Assembly: GCA_965213595.1 (NCBI GenBank)
Contig: CBDBZO010000006.1
Span: 1,922,001 to 1,986,000, forward strand
Length of the DNA stretch: 64,000 nucleotides
Reading direction: 5' to 3'
Source of the DNA: JBCCFC01 sp965213595
GTDB taxonomy: Bacteria > Chloroflexota > Anaerolineae > Caldilineales > Caldilineaceae
The position numbers were made by a program, and so were the translations under genes. The notes beneath the pieces are model-generated. The model saw only the letters and a list, made by a program, of their open reading frames with translations, did no database searches and was not told where the DNA came from. Positions 52,597-61,060 of this stretch are shown piece after piece (position 1 is the stretch's first letter; each line of letters begins with the position of its first letter).

Positions 52597-53418
52597 ATGC
52601 GTCAGCTTTCGCGCCGTCAACTGCTAAAGCGGTCGCTGGGCGGCTCGCTTCTTTCGATGCTGGCCGTGGCCTGCACGCAGCGACAGCCCGCGCGTCCTCA
52701 AACGAACAGGGAGAAATTTGCTATGCCATACGTGGTGGGTCACCGCGGGGCGGCGGGCGTGCTGCCCGAAAATACGCTCAAGGGCTTCCGCTACGCCATC
52801 GAGCTGGGCGTCGACTTCGTCGAGTGTGACGTTCACCTCACGCGTGACGAGCAACTCGTCGTGATGCACGACCCGACGGTGGATCGCACCACCAACGGCA
52901 GCGGCGCGATCCGCGAGTTGATCTTTGACGAAGTTCGCGCGCTGGATGCGGGCGAGGGCGAGCGGGTTCCCACGCTGGATGAAGTGCTGGCCATTGTGCA
53001 GGAGTCCGGACGGGTTGGGCTGCTTTGCGAGCTGAAGGGCGCGGGAACGGAGGCGGCCAGCGTGGCCGCGGTGCGCGCGCGGGGGATGAAGGCGAACGTC
53101 ACCTTTACCTCGTTTGAGCTGTCGCGGCTGGAGCGGGTGCGCGCCCTGGGCAGCGAGCTGCTGGTCGGCCCGATTCTGCCCAATCCCAGCGAGGCCGATT
53201 TGGATCAGGCGGTTGCGCTGGGGGCGCGCGGCGTTGGCGTTCAGTACAAAAACCTTTGCCTGCGCATTATCGAGCAGGCCCGTGCGCGCGGGCTGGAAAT
53301 TCGCGCTTGGAATCCGGATACGCTGGTCGAGCAGCAGGCGATGATTGCGCTGGGGGCGCAGGGGATCGGCACGAATCGACCGGATATTTTGCTAGCGTAT
53401 TTGAAGAAACGCTCGTGA
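52597..53418 (+). CDS. Glycerophosphodiester phosphodiesterase, exported lipoprotein
   Basis: Hydrolyses glycerophosphodiesters to glycerol-3-phosphate and an alcohol. 273 residues with a Tat-like signal (SRRQLLKRS) and a possible lipobox LAVAC (Cys26). The GDPD barrel is complete: VGHRGAAGVLPENTLKGF with His, Arg and Glu, VDFVECDVHLTRDEQLVVMHDPTVDRTT with Glu, Asp and His, LLCELKG, and a C-terminal RAWNPDTLVEQQAMIALGAQGIGTNRPD. Probably acts at the cell surface on phospholipid headgroups. Confidence 0.92.
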   Translation: MRQLSRRQLLKRSLGGSLLSMLAVACTQRQPARPQTNREKFAMPYVVGHRGAAGVLPENTLKGFRYAIELGVDFVECDVHLTRDEQLVVMHDPTVDRTTNGSGAIRELIFDEVRALDAGEGERVPTLDEVLAIVQESGRVGLLCELKGAGTEAASVAAVRARGMKANVTFTSFELSRLERVRALGSELLVGPILPNPSEADLDQAVALGARGVGVQYKNLCLRIIEQARARGLEIRAWNPDTLVEQQAMIALGAQGIGTNRPDILLAYLKKRS

Positions 53419-53435
53419 GAGCGAACGCGACCGTT

Positions 53436-53790
53436 CCAAGATGCCCGGCACGTAGTTGCATTCGCAGTGGTAAATCGTGCCAATCGACTCTTTGAAGGAG
53501 CAGAAGTAGCACGACGGCACGCTGACCGTGATGCGCTCGTCGATGACGGAGAGCCAAAGCGTCGTCGTGCCGCCGCCGGAGTTGCCGGTGCAGCCCAGCG
53601 CATCGGGGCCGAGATCGGCGCGCGTCTGGAGATAATTGATGGCGCAAATGCCATCCCAGCAGCGCTCGCCGAGCAGGGTGCGCCCGCCCAGCAGGTGGCT
53701 AAAGGCGAGGTGGCGACAGGTGCTGGGCAGGCTGTGGCCGTAGTCGTGATCGCTCATGCGCTCGCCAAAGACGCGCTGGCTATTTTGAAT
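53436..53790 (-). pseudogene. Internal fragment of an acetylxylan-esterase-like alpha/beta hydrolase
   Basis: The minus-strand frame reads QRVFGERMSDHDYGHSLP, HLLGGRTLLGERCWDGICAINYL, then the nucleophile region LGCTGNSGGGTTTLWLSVIDERITVSVPSCYFCSF and CNYVPGILE. That is the central part of a family that normally has over 300 residues. Before it a TAG stops the frame inside the GNAT gene's end, and after CNYVPGILE the frame runs into unrelated residues and stops at 53392. Both the N-terminal and the C-terminal thirds, with the catalytic Asp and His, are missing, so this is a remnant. Confidence 0.75.
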
Positions 53791-54241
53791 CTGCTAGTGC
53801 AGCTAAACGCTGAAACTTTTGGTACCCATTTTCATTTGGTTCACCCGCTTCGACAAAACCCAACGGTTGTGCGCCCCGTCGCGCCGCTTCGTTATCGAGG
53901 GCAATGAAGGTGACGTGTTTGCGGATGCCTCGACTCTCGTGCTGATGAAGCAAATGTCGCAGCACGGCACGCCCGATGCCTTGGCGACGGAGCGACGGTC
54001 GCACGGCTAGGCCCGTGATAAACGCCGTTTTCTGCGGCCAATCCACTGTGGTTTCCACAAGTGCGACCATCTCCTCGTCGCGAAAAATCACCCAGGTGTT
54101 GTTCGATGGCCCTTCATCCAACACGGCCTCCAACCACTCCTGGTCGATGGGGCCGAGCCGCCGATTCAATTCAGCGTCAGCGAACCAGGAGGCGTACTCC
54201 TGATAGTGCTCATCGCGAAAAGGCTGGAATTCTAGTTCCAT
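53780..54241 (-). CDS. GNAT family N-acetyltransferase
   Basis: 153 residues. The acetyl-CoA loop is evident: ITGLAVRPSLRRQGIGRAVLRHLL (Q/R-x2-G-x-G/A) near residue 80. The fold starts at LEFQPFRDEHYQEYASWF and ends with GFVEAGEPNENGYQKFQR. Substrate unknown. Its 3' end overlaps the truncated hydrolase frame, so the join there is probably a deletion point that left this gene with a slightly altered tail (ALADSK). Confidence 0.88.
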   Translation of the reverse strand: MELEFQPFRDEHYQEYASWFADAELNRRLGPIDQEWLEAVLDEGPSNNTWVIFRDEEMVALVETTVDWPQKTAFITGLAVRPSLRRQGIGRAVLRHLLHQHESRGIRKHVTFIALDNEAARRGAQPLGFVEAGEPNENGYQKFQRLAALADSK

Positions 54242-54319
54242 CGTGTTGGATGGCCAAGCGGCTGGAGAGCTAACAGAGCTTTGTCAACTCGTTCGCGCGC
54301 GGGCGTGCTCACTCCTCAC

Positions 54320-55168
54320 TTACTGGTCGCGCCAGCTATACTGCGGCGTCCAGCCAAACGTGCGCTCGATTTTGCCGCAGTCGAAGGCCGATTGGTGCGG
54401 CCCGTGGCCCTCGGCGAAGCGCGACACGGCCTCCGCGCCGTAGTGGCGCTCGACGGCCTCCTGGATCGGCATCTCCAAGCAGGTATCTGCCGCCGCAATC
54501 AGGAAGACTTCGTGGCCCGCGCTCTCGCCTTCGAGCGCGGCCAAAAACGCACCGGCCACGTCGCGCGCGTCGATGTAGCTCCAGAAGTTGCCGCCACCCG
54601 CGGGGAAGTTGTCGCGTCGGTGCTGGAGCTTCGCGTAGTTATCCGGAGCCACCACGTTGTTGATGCGCAGGCTCACGAGCGCCATGTCGGGATAGCGGCG
54701 CGTCATCGAGTTGGCGATGACCTCGCCCATGTATTTGCTGAGCGCGTAGGCGTTGGGCGAATCGACGCGATCTTCCTCGCTGAAGGGAAAATGTGGCGGC
54801 AGTTCGTCTGTCGTAAGCCAGCCCGTCGCCATTTCGCTGCTGGCGTAGACAAAGCGCTGCACGCCCAAATCGCCCGCGGCCTGCATCATGTGGTAGGTGC
54901 TCATCACGTTGTTCTGAAAAGTCTGCTGGCGCGGAAAGCCGCTGGGCGACGGATTTGCGCCCAGGTGGCAGACGCCGTCGGGCCGCACTTGGGCCAAGGC
55001 GTCGTAGACTTCACCCGCGTCGGTCATATCGAGCTGGATAAATTTGCCGGGCAGGTCGACGGTGGGGCGCACGCGGTCGAGATTGGTCACGTCGTGGCCC
55101 GCGTCGGCGATGATGCGCACGGCCTCTCGCCCCGCTTTGCCGCTGCCGCCGGTGATGATGACTTTCAT
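54320..55168 (-). CDS. NAD-dependent epimerase/dehydrogenase (extended SDR)
   Basis: 282 residues. Cofactor motif VIITGGSGKAGREAV; active-site YALSKYMGE (Tyr-x3-Lys) near residue 145, with VYASSEMA carrying the Ser near 110. SYIDARDVAGAFLAAL near 200 is typical of UDP-sugar epimerase-like and uronate-dehydrogenase-like members. The exact substrate is not evident. It follows the RraA-like gene by 61 nt on the same strand. Confidence 0.9.
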   Translation of the reverse strand: MKVIITGGSGKAGREAVRIIADAGHDVTNLDRVRPTVDLPGKFIQLDMTDAGEVYDALAQVRPDGVCHLGANPSPSGFPRQQTFQNNVMSTYHMMQAAGDLGVQRFVYASSEMATGWLTTDELPPHFPFSEEDRVDSPNAYALSKYMGEVIANSMTRRYPDMALVSLRINNVVAPDNYAKLQHRRDNFPAGGGNFWSYIDARDVAGAFLAALEGESAGHEVFLIAAADTCLEMPIQEAVERHYGAEAVSRFAEGHGPHQSAFDCGKIERTFGWTPQYSWRDQ

Positions 55169-55229
55169 AGTTGGTTACTCCTTTTTGTGGGGCGAAGCGC
55201 TGCTTCGCCTCGCCGAGCAGCGCTCGGCG

Positions 55230-55964
55230 TTACTTGCTCCGATCCTGCCGCCACTGCTCAAACTCCGCCAGCGTCTCCTCGTTGGGCGGATAGACGCCGA
55301 GGATGCTCGCTCCACCCGCGACCTTCTCCTGGAAAAACTCCTCGCGCACCTCCTGCTCATACCCCTCGCGCGCGACTTCCGCCGCCACCTGCGCCGGAAT
55401 CACCACCACGCCCTCGCCGTCGCCGACGATGATGTCGCCGGGGACGACGGCCACGCCGCCGCAGCCAATCGGTACCTGCATCTCGACGGGGTGATGGATC
55501 GTAAATGAAGTCGTCGCGTGGGGCGCTTGGATATAGGTCGGCATCGCCAGTTCGCGGAAGCCGGGCGTGTCACGCAGCGCCCCGTCGGTGACGAGCCCCG
55601 CCGCGCCGCGGGCGTGGATGCGCGTGCCCAGAATGTGGCCAAACGAGGCCGCGCGCACGTCGCCGCGCGCGTCGATTACCAGCACGTCCTCTGGCTGCAC
55701 GGCCTCGACGGCCAGCCGCTGCACGTTCTTGGTGTTGTCGTAGCGCTCATCCGCCAAATCCTCCCTCGCGGGGATGTAGCGCACGGTAAAGGCGTAGCCG
55801 ACCATGCGCAGGTCGGGCCGCAGGGGATAGACGCCCTGCAAAAATGTGTTGCGGAAACCAAGCTTGATCAGCTGCGAGGTGAGCGTGGCGGTGGAGATGT
55901 GGCGCAGCTTGTCGCGCGTCTCGTCGGAAAGGGGATGGGGGCGGGCGGTTGTCGCGGCGGTCAT
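55230..55964 (-). CDS. RraA-like / HMG aldolase family protein
   Basis: 244 residues of the RraA/4-hydroxy-4-methyl-2-oxoglutarate aldolase family. Characteristic: DVLVIDARGDVRAASFGHILGTRIHARGAAGLVTDGALRDTPGFRELAMPTYI with the catalytic Gly, Arg and Asp cluster, and GGVAVVPGDIIVGDGEGVVVIP. Members are oxo-acid aldolases or oxaloacetate decarboxylases, and some bind RNase E. The nearby dehydrogenase suggests sugar-acid catabolism, so an aldolase role is more likely here; that is inference. Confidence 0.87.
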   Translation of the reverse strand: MTAATTARPHPLSDETRDKLRHISTATLTSQLIKLGFRNTFLQGVYPLRPDLRMVGYAFTVRYIPAREDLADERYDNTKNVQRLAVEAVQPEDVLVIDARGDVRAASFGHILGTRIHARGAAGLVTDGALRDTPGFRELAMPTYIQAPHATTSFTIHHPVEMQVPIGCGGVAVVPGDIIVGDGEGVVVIPAQVAAEVAREGYEQEVREEFFQEKVAGGASILGVYPPNEETLAEFEQWRQDRSK

Positions 55965-56123
55965 GCCAGGCCTCGTTTTTTGGGTGAGCGGGTGGAAAGG
56001 GTTGATTGAGTGGTCGGGTAGCCACTGCGGTTTATTCTATCACTTGGGCTGTGTACGTCAATTGCGCTGAATTGCTGGGTGTATTTCACTTCTGGGGCGA
56101 ATCTGCGTTGATGGGGCGTTCGA

Positions 56124-56208
56124 CCTCACCCCCTCAGCGTTAGCTCCTCATCAACGAGGATTCGGAAGCCCCCTCTCCGCGCGCGGAGAGGGGGTTGGGG
56201 GGGTGAGG
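56124..56208. repeat. C-rich nested palindrome
   Basis: A perfect 26-nt core, CCCCCTCTCCGCG and mirror (56169-56194), is enclosed by CCTCACCCCC (56124-56133) pairing with GGGGGTGAGG (56199-56208). Same family as 40948 and 44768. Confidence 0.8.
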
Positions 56209-56291
56209 TCTCGCGTGCTGCACCCGCTACGCAGCTCTAAATGCTTGCACTTGCCCAAAACTAGAATACATTCAATTGCCTGCGTCGATTC

Positions 56292-56321
56292 TTGACAAGG
56301 CTAAGTCTTTCTACGTATAGT
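56292..56321 (+). promoter_or_regulatory. Sigma-70 type promoter of a candidate small RNA
   Basis: TTGACA (56292-56297) and TATAGT (56316-56321), 18 nt apart. The only feature downstream before the terminator is the candidate RNA below. Confidence 0.6.
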
Positions 56322-56327
56322 GGCCCA

Positions 56328-56438
56328 CATCTGGTCGGTGGATTGACTTGGCCTTTCAGACGAAGACATACAGACAGCGCCCCCACAGTTGGACGGCCAA
56401 CACCCCACACCCGACGGTATCGCCACCGTCGGGTTTTT
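56328..56438 (+). ncRNA. Candidate small non-coding RNA of about 110 nt
   Basis: A promoter and an intrinsic terminator bracket a short stretch with no convincing ORF. The terminator has CCCGACGGT (56410-56418) paired with ACCGTCGGG (56425-56433) and five T after it. Just before it TTGG-ACGG-CCAA (56393-56404) can fold as a small hairpin. No gene on this strand ends nearby: the last one stops at 53418, and the protease starts 380 nt later. The terminator therefore seems to serve this transcript alone. No known RNA family is recognised. The rest of 55965-56817 holds only the palindrome at 56124. Confidence 0.5.
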
Positions 56439-56817
56439 GCTGGAGACGATTGTGAACTGTGCGAACCACGTGAAGTATCCTGGCTCCGAGCGTGCTCGAA
56501 ACAAGTGTACAAAAATTTGTAATCAGCATGAGCTAAAACGTAAACACCTGTCTGTTTTGGTCGTCAAACCGTCTAATTTGCGTCTTAATGTGCAAGGTTG
56601 TATCAAACGTAATTTTACAGATTTGACATAACCGCCTAGTCCGGTCGATCCGGTCGCATCTGAGGATGCTCCTTCCGCGATTATTCCATCATGTTTTCCC
56701 TGTTTGTGCTTAGCTTTCCACGCACAAACGCCTCTTCTTTAACAACGCATCTTCACACCAACATCCACCAGCTGTCTTAAAAACTTGTCATCTTCCCACC
56801 CACAGGATATCTGCACC

Positions 56818-59800
56818 ATGCCCTTTGGCACACGCACGTTGACGCGCACCCTGCGCTTTTCGCTGCTGCTGACGCTCTTTGCCGCCGTCGCATTTAGCGC
56901 CAGCTCCCCCGCCGCCCGCGGCCAGGAGACGCCCACCGGCTCCTCCCTTTACCTGCAAAGCACCACCTTTGACCCGCTAATCGACGCCCCAGTGAGCGCC
57001 GCCCAGGCGAGCCCGGATTCGCCCTACCGCCTCGTCCAGTTCACCGGCCCCGTCGATGCGACGACCGTGGCGCAAATTGAGGCGCTCGGCGGCGACGTGC
57101 TCGGCTACGTGCCGGACAATGCCCACATCGTGCGCTTGAATGGCGCGACCGTCGCCGCGGTGCAAAGCCTGCCCGGCGTGCGCTGGGTGGGCGACTACCA
57201 GCCTGCCTACAAAATCGCACCCGCGCTGACGCAAAGCGTGAGCGCGGCCAGCAGCGAGCCGGTTGAGCTAAGCGTGCTCGCCTTCCCCGGCGAATCGACC
57301 GACGCACTGGTGGAGTTTCTGCGCGCCCAGGGCGCAACGCTGCTCTCCTCCGGCACGCCCGGCATCGGCACGATCTTCCGCATTAGCGCGCCGCCCAGCG
57401 CCGTGGCGACCATCGCCCAGCACCCCGGCGTCAACTGGGTGGAGCGCTACGAGGCGCCGACGCTGGCCAACGCCGAGGGGCGCAAAATTATGGGGGGCGA
57501 AGTGGTGTGGCGCAGCTACGGCTACTTTGGCGAGGGCCAGATCGTCGCCGTTTCGGATTCGGGCTTGAGCACAGAGGGGCAGCTCAGCCCCGATTTTGAC
57601 GGTCGCCTCGTGGCCGCTTTTGCGCCCAGCGAGATGAACCTGGCCTTCCCCGAATGCAGCCGCAAAACCGACTGGACGGACCTCAACGGCCACGGCACGC
57701 ACGTGGCCGGCTCCGTGCTGGGCAACGGTGCCCTCTCCGGCAGCAACGCCGCCGCGCACGACTACACCAGCTCCTTTGCGGGCCTCGCGCCCGAAGCCGG
57801 TCTGGTCTTCATGGCGCTCAATACCGACGGCAGCGGTGGCATCCAGTGCGTCGACGAAAATGGCGATTTTCTCGCCAAGGGCTACCAAGCGGGCGCGCGC
57901 ATCTCCAGCCACAGCTGGGGGCGCGACGACGGCGGCGCGTACAGCATCAATTCGAGCCTCGTCGACGATTACCTCTGGCGACACAAGGATTACCTGACGC
58001 TCTACGCCGGGGGCAATTCTGGCCCCGGGCCGCAGACCGTTGGCTCGCCCGGCACGGCCAAAAACGTGCTCACCGTGGGCGCTTCGGAAAATCTGCACCC
58101 CAACATCGACGCCGAAATTTCCGACGACCCCAACACGATGGCCTACTTCTCCAGCCGCGGCCCCACCAGCGATGGCCGCATCAAGCCGGACGTGGTGGCG
58201 CCGGGCACGTCGGTGCTCTCGACGCGCGCCGAGCAGGTTCCGCTCGGCGGCTTCCCCGAAGGCATCTTCGACGACCACTACGCCTACATGAGCGGCACGT
58301 CGATGGCGACGCCGCTGACGGCGGGCGCGTCGGCCCTGGTGCGCGAGTGGCTGATCAAGGGGCGCAACGTTGCCAACCCCAGCGCCGCGCTGCTCAAGGC
58401 CGTGCTGATCAACGGCGCGCTGCAGCTGCCAGGCCAGGCCGTGCCCAGCCTCAACAGCGGCCACGGCCGCGTCGACCTCAAAAACACGTTGGGCGGTGAA
58501 TATGCCCTGCTCGTCGATTACGCCGAGGGGCTGGACACGGGTGAACAGCAAACCTACGTCATCGACGTCCTGGGCGAGACGGCCCTGGGCACGCTCTTTG
58601 CCACCAGCCTGGAAGCGCCGACCGTGCAGGCGGCCAGCCAGCCCGTCACCGAAACCTTTGGGCTGACGAGCGTGGAGCCTCCCGCGGCCAGCATCACGCT
58701 GACCAATCCAGTGGCGTTGAGCGGCGAGCCGCTGCCCGGCTTTGCCAGCGCCCGCCCCCTCGATCCCGTGGCGAGCGGCTCTGCCAAGGAAGGCGCTGCG
58801 CCGCTGGTCAACGCCGCCCCGTCGCTAAGCAAGCCCGCGCCGAGCGGCGAGGCGGACGCCCGCTTCCAGCCGCTGGCCGGCGGCTTCGACGCACCTAGCA
58901 CGCAGAGCTTTCTGCAAAACGTAGTCGGCGGCGGCGATTTTGAGGACCCGGCGTGGACGGAGATGTGGTCGCAGGTGTGGCTGGGCGTAGGGCTGCCGCT
59001 GCGCACGGATTTGGTCTCGGCCAGCGGGCAGTACTCGATGTGGCTCGGCGGCTCCCCCTCCGAGGACGCGCTCCTCTACCCGATTCAATTCCCCACCGCC
59101 ATTGATTCCGAGTTTGAGAGCGGCATTGGCTTTTTGCTAAGAATTGTCGATCAGGACCTCGGCTTTGACGAGTTCTGCATCGGCCTGATCGACGCCTCCG
59201 GCAACTGGCTGATCAACAGCCCGGAATGTGCCGCTGCCAACGGTGATTATACCTACGAGCACCTCTTCACCAGCGCGGAAAAGCGCGAGCTGGCGGGGCA
59301 AACGGCCTATCTCGCGCTCTTTACCACCAGCGACGGGGCCGAGCCCCACATGTCCGCCTTTATCGACGACGTTTACGTGGCCGTCGACTTCCCGGACGTG
59401 ACGCTAACCAGCACGCCCGATACCGGCCCGCCCGGCAGCACCTTCCTGCTGACGGGCCAGTTCAACGTGCCCTACAGCCCCGTCTTCTTCTGCGCCGCGC
59501 CCTGCAGCGACGAGACGCTGATCACCGCGGCCTACGCCGATGCAGCGGGCAACGTGGCGGCCTACATCTACAGCACCGACGAGATTGAGCCGGGCGTCTA
59601 CCCCATCGAGTCACTCACCGCGGGCGGGCGCACGGCGCGCACCAACGTAACGATCACGGGCGGCGTCAGCGCACGGCTCTCCGCTGCGCCGGCGAGCGGG
59701 GCGGGCGGCACGGAATTTCTCTTTACGGGCAGCGGCTTTGTGCCCAACGACAACAACATTGCCGCCAGCATCAACGGCGAGAGCATCGGCAGCGTGGGCA

Positions 59801-60921
59801 GCAATGCCGAAGGGGCCGTGCAGTTCTCGCTAACGACCAACTCCAACGCCGCGCCGGGCGACTACCTGCTGCGCGTCACGGACAGCGCCGGGCGCAGCGC
59901 GCAGGTCACCTTCACCATCACCGCCGTGGCCGCTGGCGAGCCCATCGTCACCGTCTCGCCCGCCGCCGCGCCCGCTGGCTCCACCTTCGCCTTTGATGCG
60001 CAAAATTTCGCGCCCAGCCAGACGGTCGATGTCGCGCTCGACGGTGAAGTGCTGGGCCAGCTGGAGACCGACGCTTCGGGCGCGGTCGGCATTGAGCTGA
60101 CCACGGGCGCCGGTGCGCCGCCGGGCGTCTACACGCTGACGGTGGCGCAGGGCGGCGTCAGCGCCTCGGCTCGGTTTGAAGTCACCGCGGGTGACGGCGG
60201 TGGGGCGGGCGGCGACGAAGCGGGCGAGCCGGCGAGCGGTCGCGGTCTCTACGTCACCCTCGTCTGGACGGATCCGCCCGCCCAGGTAACGGCGGGCCCG
60301 GCGCTGGTCAATGATTTAGATTTGTTGATCGACGGGCCGGACGGCGACATCTACCCCGGCGGCGGCACGAGCGCCAACCGCGTCGACAACGTCGAGACCG
60401 TGCGGCTGGAGAATCCGACGCCGGGCAAGTACACCGTGCAGGTGATCGCCAACCGCGTCAACCCAACGTATGGCTCGCAGCCCTTTGCGCTCGTCGCCAC
60501 CACGCGGCAGACGTTCGAGGCCAACGCGACCAACGTCAACGTTGGCGGCGGCTCGCCCGGCTCGCCCACCCCGCGCCCCACGCCCGTTCCCGCACCTGAT
60601 CCAGTTGGCACGCTCTCCGGCGTGGTCTACGTCGACGCCAATCAAAATGGCCGTCGCGATCGGGGCGAGCCCGGTCTCGCCAACGCCGAGGTTGCGGTGT
60701 TGAGCGCAAATGGGCAGGTCGCCGCCCGCACCACCACGGATGCAAACGGCGCATACACCATCGCGGATCTGCCGCCGGGCAGCTACGACCTGCAAATCAC
60801 GACGGCCAGCGGCCACACCATCACGTCGAGCGCACGGGTGACCGGTTTGGCGGCGGGCGAGGAGAGCGTGCAGAACATCGGCACGATTGTGCGCGTGCTG
60901 CTGCCCGTGGTCGCCAAGTAG
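56818..60921 (+). CDS. Large secreted S8 (subtilisin-like) serine protease with Ig-like and SdrD-like domains
   Basis: 1367 residues from the ATG at 56818 (AGGATA upstream). Signal peptide about 1-37 (LLLTLFAAVAFSASSPAARGQ), prodomain-like region about 50-205, then the S8 catalytic domain with Asp in IVAVSDSGL (near 246), His in NGHGTHVAGS (near 291), Asn in YAGGNSGPG and Ser in SGTSMATPLTAGASAL (near 494). A C-terminal jelly-roll of the P-domain kind starts at DYAEGLDTGEQQTYVIDV (near 570). It stops, and resumes only near 1142 with YVTLVWTDPPAQVTAGPALVNDLDLLIDG. The roughly 560 inserted residues hold a lectin-like sandwich (about 700-855) and three Ig/IPT-like repeats (starting near 859, 949 and 1041). 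An SdrD-like unit (VVYVDANQNGRRDRGEPGL, near 1270) and the tail LLPVVAK end the protein. Confidence 0.92.
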   Translation: MPFGTRTLTRTLRFSLLLTLFAAVAFSASSPAARGQETPTGSSLYLQSTTFDPLIDAPVSAAQASPDSPYRLVQFTGPVDATTVAQIEALGGDVLGYVPDNAHIVRLNGATVAAVQSLPGVRWVGDYQPAYKIAPALTQSVSAASSEPVELSVLAFPGESTDALVEFLRAQGATLLSSGTPGIGTIFRISAPPSAVATIAQHPGVNWVERYEAPTLANAEGRKIMGGEVVWRSYGYFGEGQIVAVSDSGLSTEGQLSPDFDGRLVAAFAPSEMNLAFPECSRKTDWTDLNGHGTHVAGSVLGNGALSGSNAAAHDYTSSFAGLAPEAGLVFMALNTDGSGGIQCVDENGDFLAKGYQAGARISSHSWGRDDGGAYSINSSLVDDYLWRHKDYLTLYAGGNSGPGPQTVGSPGTAKNVLTVGASENLHPNIDAEISDDPNTMAYFSSRGPTSDGRIKPDVVAPGTSVLSTRAEQVPLGGFPEGIFDDHYAYMSGTSMATPLTAGASALVREWLIKGRNVANPSAALLKAVLINGALQLPGQAVPSLNSGHGRVDLKNTLGGEYALLVDYAEGLDTGEQQTYVIDVLGETALGTLFATSLEAPTVQAASQPVTETFGLTSVEPPAASITLTNPVALSGEPLPGFASARPLDPVASGSAKEGAAPLVNAAPSLSKPAPSGEADARFQPLAGGFDAPSTQSFLQNVVGGGDFEDPAWTEMWSQVWLGVGLPLRTDLVSASGQYSMWLGGSPSEDALLYPIQFPTAIDSEFESGIGFLLRIVDQDLGFDEFCIGLIDASGNWLINSPECAAANGDYTYEHLFTSAEKRELAGQTAYLALFTTSDGAEPHMSAFIDDVYVAVDFPDVTLTSTPDTGPPGSTFLLTGQFNVPYSPVFFCAAPCSDETLITAAYADAAGNVAAYIYSTDEIEPGVYPIESLTAGGRTARTNVTITGGVSARLSAAPASGAGGTEFLFTGSGFVPNDNNIAASINGESIGSVGSNAEGAVQFSLTTNSNAAPGDYLLRVTDSAGRSAQVTFTITAVAAGEPIVTVSPAAAPAGSTFAFDAQNFAPSQTVDVALDGEVLGQLETDASGAVGIELTTGAGAPPGVYTLTVAQGGVSASARFEVTAGDGGGAGGDEAGEPASGRGLYVTLVWTDPPAQVTAGPALVNDLDLLIDGPDGDIYPGGGTSANRVDNVETVRLENPTPGKYTVQVIANRVNPTYGSQPFALVATTRQTFEANATNVNVGGGSPGSPTPRPTPVPAPDPVGTLSGVVYVDANQNGRRDRGEPGLANAEVAVLSANGQVAARTTTDANGAYTIADLPPGSYDLQITTASGHTITSSARVTGLAAGEESVQNIGTIVRVLLPVVAK

Positions 60922-60946
60922 GGCGCTGCGGCGCTTCGCCCCGTGT

Positions 60947-60981
60947 GCGGGTAGTGGAGGGCACGCCCTCCCACTACCCGC
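60947..60981 (+). terminator. Stem-loop after the protease gene
   Basis: GCGGGTAGTGGAGGG (60947-60961) pairs with CCCTCCCACTACCCGC (60966-60981), with one bulged base. It lies 26 nt after the stop codon; no T-run follows. Confidence 0.55.
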
Positions 60982-61060
60982 TCGAATTACAAACCCGCTC
61001 TCGAATGCCGTCCGCATTAAAGAATGCGCTGGCGGCATGTTGTGCTCAGGAGCTACACCC

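Noticed and set aside
56410..56438. Terminator as an attenuator for the protease gene
   Set aside because: It is 380 nt upstream of the start, with no leader peptide or alternative antiterminator pairing seen; a separate small transcript explains it better.
60887..61060. N-terminal extension of the propeller protein to 60887
   Set aside because: It overlaps the end of the protease gene and the hairpin after it; the ATG at 61061 starts a proper signal peptide.
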